Position numbers and translations under genes: made by a program
Part shown: positions 47,980-59,338 of the stretch, piece by piece
How the letters are laid out: every line of letters starts with the position of its first letter
Position numbering within the stretch: the stretch's first letter is position 1
From: Thamnaconus septentrionalis
Lineage: Eukaryota > Chordata > Actinopteri > Tetraodontiformes > Monacanthidae
DNA: 64,000 bases
Direction of reading: 5' to 3'
Assembly (NCBI GenBank): GCA_009823395.1
Contig: CM020509.1
Span: forward strand, 21,220,001 to 21,284,000
Notes under the pieces: model-generated
The model's database searches: none
Told to the model about the DNA's origin: nothing
What the model saw: only the letters and a program-made list of their open reading frames with translations

Positions 47980-48880
47980 AAGTTTTGCTGGAAGAAACTC
48001 CAAGCTTTTAAAAGACCAGAGATTAGTAAGGCAGGACACTCAGTGATAAGTAAATAAAATAATAAATCGAAAGATAAATCAAAATATACCAAATATCTTC
48101 CCACAAAGTTCATATAGTTTATTACACTTTTCTTAAAAAAAAAAATCATGTCCAGCCAAAGATTTTGGCTGAACTCGCTGAACCTTCCAGAAAAAAAAAA
48201 AAAAAAGAAAAAGAAAAATTGAAAGAAAAAAAAAAGCCTCTGGCTGCTGTTCACAGAGTTTCCACAAGGGGCTTCTGGCCGTGAGATCTGCTGCCGATGG
48301 CTGATTGGCCGGCACTAATCCGTCCATCAGTCGGCCAATCGGCTTCCTTGCAGCAGAGACCAGTCAAGACGGCGGAGGGAGGCAGGAGGGGAGGAAGGAG
48401 GGAGGAAGAGTGAGGGAGCAGATTGTTCGTGGAGCAGGCGGCGCCCCCGGTGGCCACCAGCCTGCAGCTCGGCTGATTGGCCCCGACAGCCAGTCGGCAC
48501 ATATGTGGAGCTACTGGGTCGAACCAGTGCCAAGACAGCAGGGCCAAGGAGGAAGCGTCGTCTTCTTCTTCTTCTTCTTTTCATTTCATTCACGTGAAAA
48601 ATGTGTATTAATAGGTACAGCCCAATTTTTAAACAAAATAATTAAATACATAAATAAATAAATCAAAATAAAATAAATCAGTTCCTCAGAGGGAGACATA
48701 TTCTCATTGTTAGTTATAATTGTAGTATTATTATTATTATAGTAGTAGTAGTAGTAGTAGTAGTAGTATTACCAGTGTGTTTTGTAGGGTGGTACTGACG
48801 TCGGGCCGGTCCAGCTCAGGTCTGAACCGTCACCATGACAACTGGAAAAATGGCTTTTCACATGTTTCACATGCGACACA
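47594..48880. other. No gene recognised; ATT, CTT and AGT runs
   Basis: CCT/TTTC-rich sequence at 47700-47757, (ATT)n at 47926-47976, poly-A near 48190, CTT at 48560-48579 and (AGT)n at 48738-48768. The remaining sequence is unique and no coding region is supported. Confidence 0.6.
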
Positions 48881-48882
48881 GC

Positions 48883-48905
48883 AGCAGCAGCAGCAGCAGC
48901 AGCAG
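48883..48905. repeat. (CAG)n
   Basis: About eight CAG triplets. Confidence 0.9.
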
Positions 48906-49627
48906 CGCCATCTGCCCAGTAGCATTCACTTTATGTCCCGTTTGACCTTTTTATTTTGCCAGTGTTGCTCTCTAGAGCCCCTGGCGTCCCGGAGGAGGAG
49001 CGGTGGAGGAGCAGCGCCTCCTTCATCACTTTTCAACACGGGGGTGGTGGGTTGGGGGAGGAGCAGCGCCCACTGCCCCCAGAGCCAACTCTGGTATTAT
49101 GTTCTCTACTCCTTTCTTCGAAACCCTCCAAAAACGATGAAACGCTCTCGAGAAAAAACCAAAAAAAAAAGAAGTAATCAATTTGCGACATTATCAACGT
49201 CCTTCATAACGACAATATTCTACAAGGAAAACGTTGTCCCACAAGTTAAAAAAAAAAATAAATAACTTTGAGGGTCTGACGTCACCTCATGCTGTAGTAA
49301 CGTGACCTTTCTCAGTTTTGTTTTGCTTGTGCGTTTGTTGAGGGGGAACTAGAGAGGCTTTGGTGATAGAAATTGGCTTCGTCATTGTGTGCTGATGAAG
49401 GTTAGAAAAGTGTGAACTTGTTTTTGAACAGCCTTAAGTGATGCCGTTCTGAATCAACACAGAGACGCCTGCCACGGTTACCGTGCAACAGTCAAGTAAT
49501 GGTGTAATTGTCGGCTTTAATTAGCTGTAATTATTGAAACCGGGGTGAAAAAAGTGGACTAAAGAGTGAAATGGAAAAGAATGAGTGGAATCTGAGAGCT
49601 TATTGATAAAATGACTCAAAGCAGTTG
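48906..49627. other. No gene recognised
   Basis: Unique sequence without recognisable domain or repeat. Confidence 0.5.
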
Positions 49628-51621
49628 CACTCTAAAATCTAACAAGTTGGCCTTACTTAGAAAAGATTTTGGAAACCGCTCTGTGTACTTGGAACCTTGT
49701 TCTATGTACCTGACTCCCATTGACAATACTGTTAACTTAACCAGCTTTGAGCTTCTACTGCAAAAGTGCATTTTTCAAGCTCTGAAATTCGGGCTTTAGG
49801 TTAGTGTTTTTGGATAGTCGAGATGCAGGGCACAGATTGGCCCCAATACAGGGCAAAGCGCTTGATCGTGGCTTCCAATGTCATCCATGGCAACTGTACG
49901 ACAATTGTACCTTCGAGGACGACAGCGACGCCGGCTGGTTGAAGATGTAGAACATCAGGACCTGGACGCCGATTGACTTCGGGCGTAACGGTCGATAACC
50001 CCCGCAAGGAGCCTGAGTGCTGTCCGCCATTGCATCGCAAACCTGTTGACGTTGAGAAAAGCAAAAACAAAAATGAGACAGAAGTCTTGGTTTCCATGCA
50101 CGCGCGACCTCGATCGCTGAGTGCAAGCACGGCGTTTTATAATACTCACAAAACAGGCAACGTGGAAGCTATTTCCATCATCCCCGAGGTAAATTGAGAG
50201 ACAATCGCAGCACTGCGGTCCTCATGGCAATGACATCAGTGGTCTAATAAGATGTTTCGAAAAAAACAACGAAAAGATAGTCCAACATGTGCAGTAGAGT
50301 GAGCGAGTTATTTACTGACTGCGTGCATGAAAATGAGCGCCTACGGCGGTGTGCTTGTGTTTGAGCGCGCGCGTGTGAAACTGTCAAAAAGAAGATATGG
50401 CAGAATACTTTGCCTCCGCTCAACCTGGCCAAGAATCTGCGAAAGTGCGTTGCCAACAACTCCTGTTTTGGACAAGAAGGTTTCAAGGAAACGGGGTGTG
50501 TGACGGTCTAGGGACTCCAAGAAATCTTGCTCCAGATTCCGGCTGGCCGCTCGAGTAAAATCAAAGTCTTTGAGGATAAAACAGAACACGGTTATCTTAA
50601 AAGAACCTACAGAGGGCAGACGTATTCATATATTTCAGATTCACTTAAATACTTGCCGGTTGTTTGCAGGAAGGAGCTGGCCGACGTTCCAACACCTGCT
50701 TTACGGATGGCTGCTCTTCCACAATTTCTGTACGTCTCAATGAGAAGGTCTGGCCCATCAGGTGATTCACTGACCGGCCACTTTCTGTGCAATTTGACGC
50801 GGATCGCTCGCGGCTCGCGCGCAAAATAAGAGCAGACGCGGAAACGATAAATGCAAGGCTCGAGCCGCGAGGGAAGGCGCGCGGCGCTTCGCCTCTGGTG
50901 CGACCTACTACATGGGTTAACATGCGCGCCGATTGGAAGCGCCCTCCGCTTCGCGGCGCTTCCGCGTTCAGTGTGACCCAGGCCTAAGTGAGACACAACA
51001 TCATCTGGCCGCTCACGACGACACCGGAACCCGCCTCTATCAAGACCTCTGAGAGTCAATGTTTAAAACAGCGTGTGTGATCGCATCGCGCAGCGCTCGT
51101 ACACTGGCTAAATGCTACGATGCTACACTATAATAATGCCACGTGAGCGAGTGCCGCCTCAAGTACCAGCCGGGCGACGAGCCAAAGTGACACTGCTCGT
51201 CAACGTTAGCTTGGCCAACTTAGCTTCGACGATTTTTGTGTAGTGTGTAAATAGTTTTATTTTGACATGATTAACTGGACATGATTAACAAGTGTGAATA
51301 ATAACATCACATGAAATGTATATTAAAGATGAATAACTCACCTGGTGACGAGATATTCTGCGTCCTCCGACTTCAAAATCAGTCTGCGGCAGTGGTTTCC
51401 CGCTCAGCTGTACTGCGCATGTGCGATCCTAAAATTAAGATTTCAGTCCCCGTGATAAAAAATTTTGAGTCCACTTTACTCAAAGGAATTTAGTTGTATA
51501 TTTTTTTCATGCTGAATGGGTTCCTTACTCATATTGATTGAGTTAAATAAACAAATTATTAAGATTTAAGTAAAGTGCACAAATTTAATTTAAGTAAGAA
51601 CAGTTATTACATTTTAGAGTG
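49628..51621. mobile_element. DNA element with CACTC termini (CACTA-like candidate)
   Basis: CACTCTAAAATCTAACAAG at the left is matched by the complement CACTCTAAAATGTAATAAC at the right, with further weaker similarity (CTTACTTA) inside. About 2.0 kb. The CACTC start fits CACTA/EnSpm-type ends. No target duplication is evident, and the internal open frames show no transposase motif that I recognise. Confidence 0.5.
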
Positions 51622-52855
51622 TGGATTTAAACAATGAACTGATAGCTAGCTAGCTATCTAGCTTTCGAGCTAGCTGTATACAGTGGATGTTTTGACGATG
51701 TGTTTCGCTACTAACCAAATTCTAAACACGTCTTTCAAGACCAAAACACAACTTTCCCCACGTCATTAAACGCGTAATTCTCTCAGTCTCGCACTGCAGT
51801 TAGCCATTAGCTGTTAGCCTCCCCCAAAACTGCAGCTGATCCTGCCTCCCCCTCTGACTTGTTTGCTCAGAGGAGACGGAGGCGTTGTAGCCACTGTTAA
51901 TTATTTTTTTTTTGTATTTTTTTGTTTTTTACCCCGGTGAGAGAAAGGCCACAGCGGCGTGCAGAAGCTACAATGACTTTAAAATGTCATTTTCAAGTTC
52001 ACTGCTCTGTAACTCCGCCGCTGCTGCTTTGAAAGAAAAACAAACAGCAGCACTGGAAGGAGCCGCTGAAACACTCTGAAACACTCTGAAACACTCAGCG
52101 CGGCTGAATGTCACAGCAACAGACAACGACTCTTCAGGTAATTTCAGCCGCAGCCTCGACCGGGTCGTAAACAGGCGAGACTTCATCCTTTATAACGTTC
52201 ATCTGCAGAAAAATCTGTTGCCTCGAAAAATAGAGATGGAAAAATGAAAAATAAAAAGACAATCCGTTCATATTTTTTTTAATTAAGCAGGGGGTGCTAA
52301 ACTCCCGCTTCACTGCATGATTATTTGGTTTTATTTGCAGCGCATTTGCAACTCCTGAGGTGCGGGGAGCCTGTTAGCATTAGCGACGCTGCTAACTGGC
52401 CAGATTACGGCGCTCAATGAGTTCACACTTGGAGAAAAAAAATAAAACAGATTAAAGTTGTTCCAGGGGAGGCTCAGATGTTGGGTTCACTATGTACAAG
52501 GCCCCCTAGTGGCTGCTTTGTGGTTCAGAAAAAGCTAAAACGCCAACATGCTAATTCTGAGATTCTCTTCAAATCAACAAACAATATTTTGGTCATCTTA
52601 TCTTCTTCTTTATCATTGTTGTTATTAGTAGTATTATTAGTGCTAGTAGTAATAGTAGTAGAAGTAGTTGTAGTAGGAGTAGAAGTAGTAGTAGTGGAAC
52701 TTGTGGGAGCTTGTGATTGATGTCTGTTTGCTAGCGGACGTGTAAAGTTAAATCATCTGTGAACTGCTCATTGATGACATCACCAGGGGACCACAACGTG
52801 TTCGGCCACCCATGTTTGTGCTGTTGATGAAATCAAACGTTTTTTTTTTGCTGTC
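51622..52855. other. No gene recognised
   Basis: Unique sequence with TAGCTAGC clusters near 51646-51676, three direct copies of GAAACACTCT around 52067-52096, and a TAGTAG-rich stretch at 52624-52700. Confidence 0.5.
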
Positions 52856-52859
52856 AAAA

Positions 52860-52890
<31 letters not shown>
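52856..52890. repeat. Poly-A tract
   Basis: About 30 consecutive A with one flanking interruption. Possibly a retroposed tail, but no source sequence is recognised next to it. Confidence 0.85.
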
Positions 52891-52892
<2 letters not shown>

Positions 52893-53025
52893 AGAAATAA
52901 ATAAATAAAAGAAAGATAGAAAAAAAAAAGAAACCTCCGATCGGACTGTGGGTTGGTTCAGCAGCCGCTAATCGTTCTCTCAGCGCTGCCATCACGCCGC
53001 ACCACAGCTGGTGGAGCAGCCATCC

Positions 53026-53026
<1 letters not shown>

Positions 53027-53063
<37 letters not shown>
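53027..53063. repeat. (GT)n microsatellite
   Basis: Pure GT dinucleotides. Confidence 0.95.
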
Positions 53064-53066
<3 letters not shown>

Positions 53067-53393
53067 TGATATCTGTTATAAGAAGAAGATGGGGGAAGCA
53101 AAGTGCTCAGCGGAGCAGAACATGTGGCACTGATCCGGAGCGAAAGGGATTTAAGTCCGTCTGCCTGTAAATCCTACACATCTCTTTTTTTTTCCTTCCC
53201 TCCTCCCTCCCTCCCTTCCTTCAGAGGACGACTGAGGTGTCCGAGTGAAACCAACCGCAGACACCTGGACCAAAGTGTGACACAGCCGAATTATCCTCAT
53301 TTACACATCCTGGTCCTCGGGTGAGCTGGTGGGTGTGAGGGGGGGGGGCGGGAGGGGTTTTGAGGAGGAGGGAGAGGGGCGCAGTTTCGAGTA

Positions 53394-53432
53394 GAATGCC
53401 TTTATTAATCCCAAACTGGGGAAACTACAGCT
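53394..53432 (-). repeat. LINE 3'-end remnant
   Basis: Minus strand reads TTTCCCCAGTTTGGGATTAAT then AAAGGCATTC, related to the LINE 3' end at 57343-57395. Too short to place in a clade. Confidence 0.5.
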
Positions 53433-54646
53433 AAGAAAAAAAAAGTCGTGCGAAAGTGAAGGAAAAGTTTTATTCTTAAAGAAAAAATAAAGAATTAAAA
53501 GTAAAATAAAATACTGATTGCGGAAGAAAGTTAAAAAAAAAAAAACACGTTTTTTTGTGCGAACAGACTGAAGCTTCAACGTTTCCTTGCCCCCAATTTA
53601 CGTGTTAACCTGAAAAAGTAAAACACATTTCAGTCTGTATTTTTATTTTTTATTCTGCCATTTTTTTTTGTTATGTTTTTTTTTTTTCTTTTTTAAAGAA
53701 ATCCATGAGCGGACGAGAACGCAGGTCACCGGAGTTGCGGCAAATTGATGGCTCGCTTTCTCTTCCTTTTTTTTTTCTTTCTTCCGAATACTTTTTTCCT
53801 TCTCAGAGTGTTTAATTTTTTTGCCGAAAAGAGGCAGCAACATTCAAAGGAGACTCACCTCCTAATGCGTGTTTCCGCGCCACACTTACATGCTACTGAG
53901 CGACGGACGCGGCTGACCATTGCCCCGCTAATGTGTTGTTCTTGGGCTAGCGTTCTCGCTAAGTGTGCTGGCTTTGAGTGTTTCTCCTCCGCCTTTAATC
54001 CCACTCTCTTTGCTCTCCGTTCGCTGGATCACCTCCAAACTCAACCACGGTTTGACTCGTGTCGTCTTTTTTTGTGTGTGTGTGTGGTTTTTTTTTGTTT
54101 TTTTACCCCTCAGATTGAAACAGTCGGAATGAAAAAGCCGTGCTAATGAAAGGACGGCCGAGAGAGTGATTCGGGGTCACTCTCGCTCTCTTTGTCTGGG
54201 GTTTTTTTTTTCCCCTCCCAGACAATCTTCCAGGCCAAGTTGAGACCTTCAGGTTTTTCAGGTCTCCCTGGTGAGGGAGTGAGAGGGGGAGGGGGGGGCT
54301 GAACGACCGACCTTTCACCCCCGGCTCGAGGCAGATCAATGGGAGGCCGCACAGGAAGTTGAACAATCGCGTGGCCGTGTTCCGATGTCGGCCACGCGGG
54401 TTAATGGATTCTGGCCGTCTGAACGTCACGTTGGCCCGGAATGTAAAGGAGGGGAAACTCTGAGAGGCTGCCTGCTGCTCTCGGGTCTCATCAGGAGGAT
54501 TCTGAGAAAAATGATCAGAATCCAACAACAGGGACTCAGGATAAAAGGCGTCACAGTAGGACATCCTGGTCCTGGTTTCCCTAAAAGATTAATACAGCAG
54601 CAGTACACCAGAGTCCCCCTGGCTTCAAGATAAGATAAGATAAGAT
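53433..54646. other. No gene recognised
   Basis: AT-rich then GC-balanced unique sequence with poly-A/T runs and a short GATAA repeat at 54628-54645. No coding evidence. Confidence 0.5.
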
Positions 54647-54732
54647 ACTTATTACATAATGTTATGCTATATGTTGTAACCTAAATAAGGGCACAGGATT
54701 CAGGACGTAGCATTCAGCATTCTTTTTTCTGC

Positions 54733-55250
54733 CTAGGGTCTATAGAAGTCAGGGACGCGCCTCTCTCGGGAAGAGCGCCTTGGCGTTGGATGTCCCTTCT
54801 TCCCTGGCGTCGGTGCCTCCACAAGGGCTGGCGTAGGCTCTTCGGGTGTAGGTGGAGAAACCCCGGAGGCCTCACCTATGGTTGGTGGAGAGACTTCCCC
54901 AGGGGTAGTTGGGCTGACCTCAGGGGACTGAAGTGTGGGATCGCCGGGGTTTTGAGGGGTCATCGAGTTTCGGTTGCACAGCTTCCTGTGGCACCCGGGA
55001 TCTGTGGCACTTGCCCGTCTCCTGGTTTGGTCTGCTTGTCTTCTCCCACAACTGTCCATTTCCCAGGCGAACGGTGAAGGACAGTGGACCCGTGCAGCTT
55101 CCGATGGTTGCTGGGACCCATTTCTGGCCGTAGCCGTAGTTTCTTGTGAACACGGGATCTCCTGGTACAGAACTACGGAGCTTTTGTTGTGTGTCATGGT
55201 TCTTTTTCTGTGTCCACTGCTTCTGCTCCACCTTTGCTCTCAGGTCTGGA
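54733..55250 (-). pseudogene. Ty3/gypsy integrase C-terminal region
   Basis: One minus-strand frame (54920-55231) carries GDPVFTRNYGYGQKWVPA and GPLSFTVRLGNGQ, the SH3-like C-terminal domain of Ty3/gypsy integrase. A second frame (54733-55197) continues with a Pro/Thr-rich tail ending RRSSRERRVPDFYRP and a stop, as usual for the Pol C-terminus. The two frames mean at least one frameshift. The catalytic core is absent. Confidence 0.75.
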
Positions 55251-55313
55251 AAGAACAGGTCAAAAAGTAGATCTCAGCCTCCGGGCCATCAGCATCTCCG
55301 CCAGAGACAAACC

Positions 55314-55355
55314 TGTGGTGCTCTGCACGCGTGGGTTCGAATCCCATCCTCGTCA
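55314..55355 (+). repeat. 3' half of a tRNA-Ser(GCU)-like sequence
   Basis: TGCTCTGCACGCG then TGGGTTCGAATCCCATCCTC, with GTCA after, is the variable arm, T-arm (B box GGTTCGAATCC) and 3' acceptor strand of a vertebrate tRNA-Ser(GCU), recalled from family knowledge. There is no 5' half, D-arm or anticodon upstream, so it is not a tRNA gene. It lies inside the gypsy element, whose primer-binding site matches the same tRNA. Confidence 0.65.
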
Positions 55356-55356
55356 G

Positions 55357-55472
55357 AGAGGAGGACAGGGCGCCACCATATAAAGTAGGTATGGGTGTCA
55401 ACTTCAAATATTACATCTTGTCCATTTACACCCATACATACTTTATATGGCGGCACCCTGCCCTCCTCCCTG
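55357..55472. repeat. Foldback with ~45-bp arms
   Basis: Left arm 55357-55398 and right arm 55428-55472 are imperfect reverse complements, sharing CATATAAAGTA and ATGGGTGT. A spacer of about 29 bp separates them. It adjoins the tRNA-like half. Confidence 0.85.
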
Positions 55473-55489
55473 AGGACAGCGTACAACGG

Positions 55490-56303
55490 AAGCCCCTGTT
55501 CCTCATCACTTTCTTCCCTTGCCCGATGGGAACAGTAGTGTGCGTCGCGCTGTCGATCGGAGCGCCCGTCTCTTTCTCGAGGTCGCCACTCAGGTTTTGT
55601 ACTTTTTTTTTTCTATTGCGGCAGGCTTTGGCCATGTGTTTAGTTATTCCACGCGCATGGCATTTTGAATTTCGAAATTGACAGTCTGTAGGCGAGTGTT
55701 TGCCTTCGCAGCGATAACACCCCCTGACTGCCCTCACCCACTCTAGGCCGGGGCCCACTCCTCTGTCCTGCGCGCCCTGGCACACTGCTCGTCACTGCAT
55801 TGACGTTTCGTTCTCGAAGCTGCAAGTCCTGCAAGTTCTTGTTTGCAGACTCCATTGCTTGGGCCAGAGTCAGGGCGTTATCAAAGGGGAGATCAATCTC
55901 GGACAGTAAATCTTCTTTGAATTCTGTCATCACTTACTCCACAGACTAGCCCATCTCTCAGCATTGGAGGCAAAGTCTGTCCATAATTACAGTCTTGGGC
56001 CAACTTCCTCAACTCTGCAACATACTCGGCAACAGATTCGGTGGGCTTTCTAACACGTGAGTCAAATTTGAATCTCTGAACAATTTCACTTGGTTTGGGG
56101 TTAAAATGGTTCTTTGACAAAGCTGCCAGCTGTGCAAGGGTCTTTTCCCCAGGTTTGGCGGGACTCAGGAGGTTTCTCATCAAACTGTAGGTTGGTGCAC
56201 CTACTACACAAAGCAGGATAGACTTCTTCTCGACTTCATCCTCAATGCTATTAGCACTAAAAAAAAAAAAATGCTCAATCATCTCGCAGTGTATTCCTCC
56301 CAT
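55490..56303 (-). pseudogene. Ty3/gypsy gag, frameshifted
   Basis: Minus-strand frame 55893-56303 contains FFFFSANSIEDEVEKKSILL and FNPKPSEIVQRFKF, then RKPTESVAEYVAELRKLAQDC, the gag capsid-like region. After a frame change, AMESANKNLQDLQ leads to a nucleocapsid with two CCHC-like knuckles, CYRCEGKHSPTDC and CHARGITKHMAKAC (about 55620-55720). In the second knuckle the usual second Cys appears to be replaced. Poly-A at 56262 lies within the coding part, and the frame changes disable it. Confidence 0.8.
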
Positions 56304-56484
56304 TCCTGGATTTTGGAATCAAACGGTGCGAGAGTTCCCATTGTTGCCATGTCTTCTCACCTCCTGGTGCTCCTCCCCCACACAAGGCCTTGGTTGCAGA
56401 GAAGTCTTCAAACCACTTGCACAGCTCCAGTCGTTTTTTTTGTTTGTTTGTTTGTTTCTTTCTTTTAATTCCTGCCCATGGACA

Positions 56485-56505
56485 TTGATCCCAACCTCGT
56501 CGCCA
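56485..56505 (-). other. Gypsy primer-binding site, tRNA-Ser(GCU) type
   Basis: Minus strand reads TGGCGACGAGGTTGGGATCAA. This is TGG plus the complement of the 3' end of tRNA-Ser(GCU) with about three mismatches. It lies directly inside the 5' LTR. Confidence 0.7.
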
Positions 56506-56561
56506 TTATTACATACTATATGTTGTAACCTAAATAAGGACACAGGATTCAGGACGTAGCA

Positions 56562-57181
56562 TGTTAGGGCCATCGTTGCTTTTGTTTGTTTTGCTCTTTC
56601 CTCTTCTGATCCAAGAGACCTATCTGTCGAGATACCTGGCCTTGGAGGCACTGCTTCGCCTCTCCTTCTTCTGCCGGTGGCCGCCGGCTGAGGAGGAACG
56701 CTCGACCCGTGTTGTTGCACTTACGTACGTCTGTACAGAAGCCCTTGCAGAACTCCGTGCCTTCTGTCGCACTCTGGTACCTGGCCTTTAGTTTTGTTTC
56801 GACTTGAATTTCAGGGCGTGGCCAGGGATTTAAGTTTTAATATACAGACCTGTTTGTTTTTACACCGTAGCCTAAGTTCATGTATAGCAACACTAGGTGC
56901 AGGGGTGCTGGTTGCTGTAGTTTTGTTTTGCTAGACAGCCATAACTGAAGAGCCTTTTGCTTTCTCCTTCTGTTCCGTAACCTTCTTATTTTTTAGAACA
57001 GCACTTATAGCTCATAGAGTCCTCTTTATGTTCAGTTTTTTGATTTAACCAGCACCCATTGGCCAGTTCAGTTTTGTTTGGTGTTTGTTGCCCCTTTATT
57101 TTTCCTAAACAGGGCACAATAAATTTACTTAATCTTGACTTGTGTTACTTCCCATTTCCCCTGCGAGCCGGGGACGTAACA
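56562..57181. mobile_element. Solo LTR inserted in the gypsy LTR
   Basis: Starts TGTTAGGG and ends GACGTAACA, giving TGTTA/TAACA inverted ends. TAGCA flanks both sides (56557-56561 and 57182-57186), a 5-bp target duplication. 620 bp with an AATAAA signal at 57118-57123, consistent with plus-strand orientation. No internal retroviral genes, so it is a solo LTR left by recombination. The other gypsy LTR at 54647-54716 shows the site without it. Confidence 0.88.
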
Positions 57182-57342
57182 TAGCATTCAGCAGCTTTAC
57201 TTGAACATGGCAGCATGACACATACACCAAACAAAAGAACTTCCTTTTATAGGCTACCTGCACAGGTGAACACAATGGGGGAACCTAGAGCACCACCTAA
57301 TGGTATAAAACCGGAACTACCGGTAAAAACATGAAACGAAAG

Positions 57343-58018
57343 CAAAGATACTGCAATGCTCCTTTATTAGTCCCACATGGGGAAATTGCAGTGTTTACAA
57401 AAAAAGATTACAAAAATAGAAATGGATGAAAAAAAAAAATAAGTGCACACACAAGAGAAATACACAATGTAAACAAAAACAGCAGGATACCATGGCGGTG
57501 TGGTCAATGTACCATGTTCACATATTGCACATGTTGATGGGAATGGGTTGGAAAATTGCACATTGTATAAATACTGACTGCACAGTTTCAGGTGTATTGC
57601 ACAATGACAGTGGTGATTAGTGGTTACGGTGACCTACGTGGAGCAGTGCTTATTGAACAGTCTCACAGCAGCAGGTAGGAAGGATCTGCTTCACACATTT
57701 AGGGTGAAGGAACCTATCGCTGATGGAGCTTTCCAGCGCTGTCAGAGTGTTGTGCATGGGGTGTGTGCTGTTGTTCATCATGGATGATAGCTTAGCTACC
57801 ATCCTGCTCTCCCCCACCACCTGCACAGTGTCCAGGGGGCACCCCAGGACAGAGCTGGCCTTCTTGATCAGTTTGTCCAGTCTCTTCCTATCAGCAGCTG
57901 AGATGCTGCTGCCCCAGCAGGCCACTCCACGGAAGATGGCTGATGCCACCACAGTGTCATAAAAGGTCCTCAGAAGTGGCTTCAGCTTGGCTTCTTCAAG
58001 CAGCACCAGCAGCAGGAG
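57343..58018 (-). pseudogene. LINE ORF2 C-terminus with 3' UTR
   Basis: Minus-strand frame 57650-58006 encodes LLRTFYDTVVASAIFRGVACW and LDKLIKKASSVLGCPLD, the region after the RT palm in a widespread fish LINE family. The usual ending RSFLPAAVRLFN is present, but in a shifted frame, because of a one-base change near 57680. The 3' UTR ends TTTCCCCATGTGGGACTAAT then AAAGG at 57343-57395. The copy is 5'-truncated at about 58018. I could not fix the clade. Confidence 0.78.
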
Positions 58019-58028
58019 CAGTAACAGT

Positions 58029-58446
58029 CAGTGATGGGCAGTCGTGTGCTACAAGTCCTGACGCTACTAGCGTTAACTACATTTTTCTGTAGCGTCACGG
58101 TAGCGCCGCTCCCTTTGAAAAAAAATAGCTTTTTCTGTAGCGTAGCTATTTTTGGACTCCAGTAGTGACGTAGTGTCACTCAGGCGCTACACGTTACCGT
58201 CCATTAGAAAGAGAGACGGTTATAAACAGTTTTTTGACCACGTTATTAAAGTTCCTGTTTGCCATCAAATATTTTTTCGTTTTTCTTTGGGTGTGCTCAT
58301 CATTTAGAAAGCTTTAAACAAACAGATTTAACCGAAAGAATAAAAGATATGATTTTTTTAAAAGTATGCCGACTGAAAGGTTTTGTTTTACGTGCGGAAA
58401 ACGAACCACCGCCTTCTACACCATGGCTTAAAAAAAAAAAGCCGAC
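58029..58446. mobile_element. hAT-like terminus fragment
   Basis: Begins CAGTGATGGGCAG followed by GTAGCG/CGCTAC repeats, as at ends of fish hAT-type elements. No matching right end found. The rest is AT-rich without coding evidence. Confidence 0.35.
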
Positions 58447-58456
58447 ATAAGAGGAG

Positions 58457-58835
58457 ATGGGTGAGTTCAACACGACGATCCAGGAGCTTAAATTAGACCC
58501 AGTGATATTTGGCCGCTACTTCAGAATGTCCGTCGGACAATTTGAGGACTGCTCCGTCATCTGGCTCCACGTTTGCAGAGGGAGAGAACATTACAGACGT
58601 TTTGATGTGACATCATCGACCATCCAACATCATCTTGATTGGTCAGAGGTCCAACGTTTGCCTTTTCGCCTCCGAAGATTTCGACACAAGAGCGAAAAAG
58701 TAACCTCTGCTTTTTCGCTCCGCGAACATTCGCTGTCGGTTTGTACGACTTCAATAGGTTTAAAAAAAAAAGAAAGAAAAAACGTGAATTATTCGCCTAG
58801 CGAATTCGCTCCCGGTGTGTAAAGACCTTAAAAGC
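58457..58835 (+). pseudogene. PIF/Harbinger transposase N-terminal fragment and terminus
   Basis: The plus-strand frame has ELKLDPVIFGRYFRMSVGQF, resembling the start of Harbinger transposases (the FxxxFRMS...F block before the catalytic domain). The similarity ends at about 58600 without DDE residues. The right side ends CGGTGTGTAAAGACCTT at 58816-58832, resembling Harbinger-type termini. It is an internally deleted remnant. Confidence 0.55.
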
Positions 58836-59338
58836 AGCAGCAGTGTCATCATCAGCAGCAGCAGCAGCAGCAATGAAAACAATTTTACTTTCTTATGGAT
58901 TATTTTTGTTTTCATTTTTGGCATCGTATCAGCCACTGGTTTTATTCTGAAAGATGAGGTCATCAGTGGCCACACCTGCTCCTCCTACCTCTGACAACCC
59001 CCCCCGACTCCCCACAGCCCCCCGACCTGATCCCATCTGCTTCCGTGTTCCACTCTGGGCTCCTCTTGTTCTTATTGAGGGTGTTTTATTCTTTTATTTT
59101 AAATAAAAGCCACCTTTCAATAGGAGTTTTTCCATAAAAAATAAAAATCAACTAATAGATAGAATAAAAGCTCAGCCTCTAGTGCGGATAGAGTGTTTCA
59201 GGAATGCCAGGGCGATTCTTCTTCTTTTTTTTCCATCTCCCAGCTCATTGAGGCTGAAGAGGCTACAATGCTGTTCAGACCTTGAGAACCTCCAGCTGCC
59301 ATGTGGCCGCTGATAAAAGAGAAGCATGAGCTCAGCGC
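58836..59338. other. No gene recognised; (CAG)n at 58838-58872
   Basis: Short CAG triplets with a CAT interruption, then unique AT-rich sequence. Confidence 0.5.

Larger units (their letters stand above)
54647..57335 (-). mobile_element. Internally deleted Ty3/gypsy retrotransposon
   Basis: Minus-strand order: 5' LTR (about 57335-56506, carrying a solo-LTR insertion), primer-binding site (56505-56485), gag (about 56303-55490), a foreign tRNA-like and foldback segment (55472-55260), the integrase C-terminus (55250-54733) and a short 3' LTR remnant (54716-54647). Protease, RT, RNase H and most of integrase are gone. The LTR copies share CTATATGTTGTAACC and CAGGATTCAGGACGTAGCAT. Confidence 0.8.

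Noticed and set aside
55289..55486. 65-codon minus-strand frame with DGIRTHACRAPQ
   Set aside because: The peptide is a translation of the complement of a tRNA-Ser half, a familiar annotation artefact.
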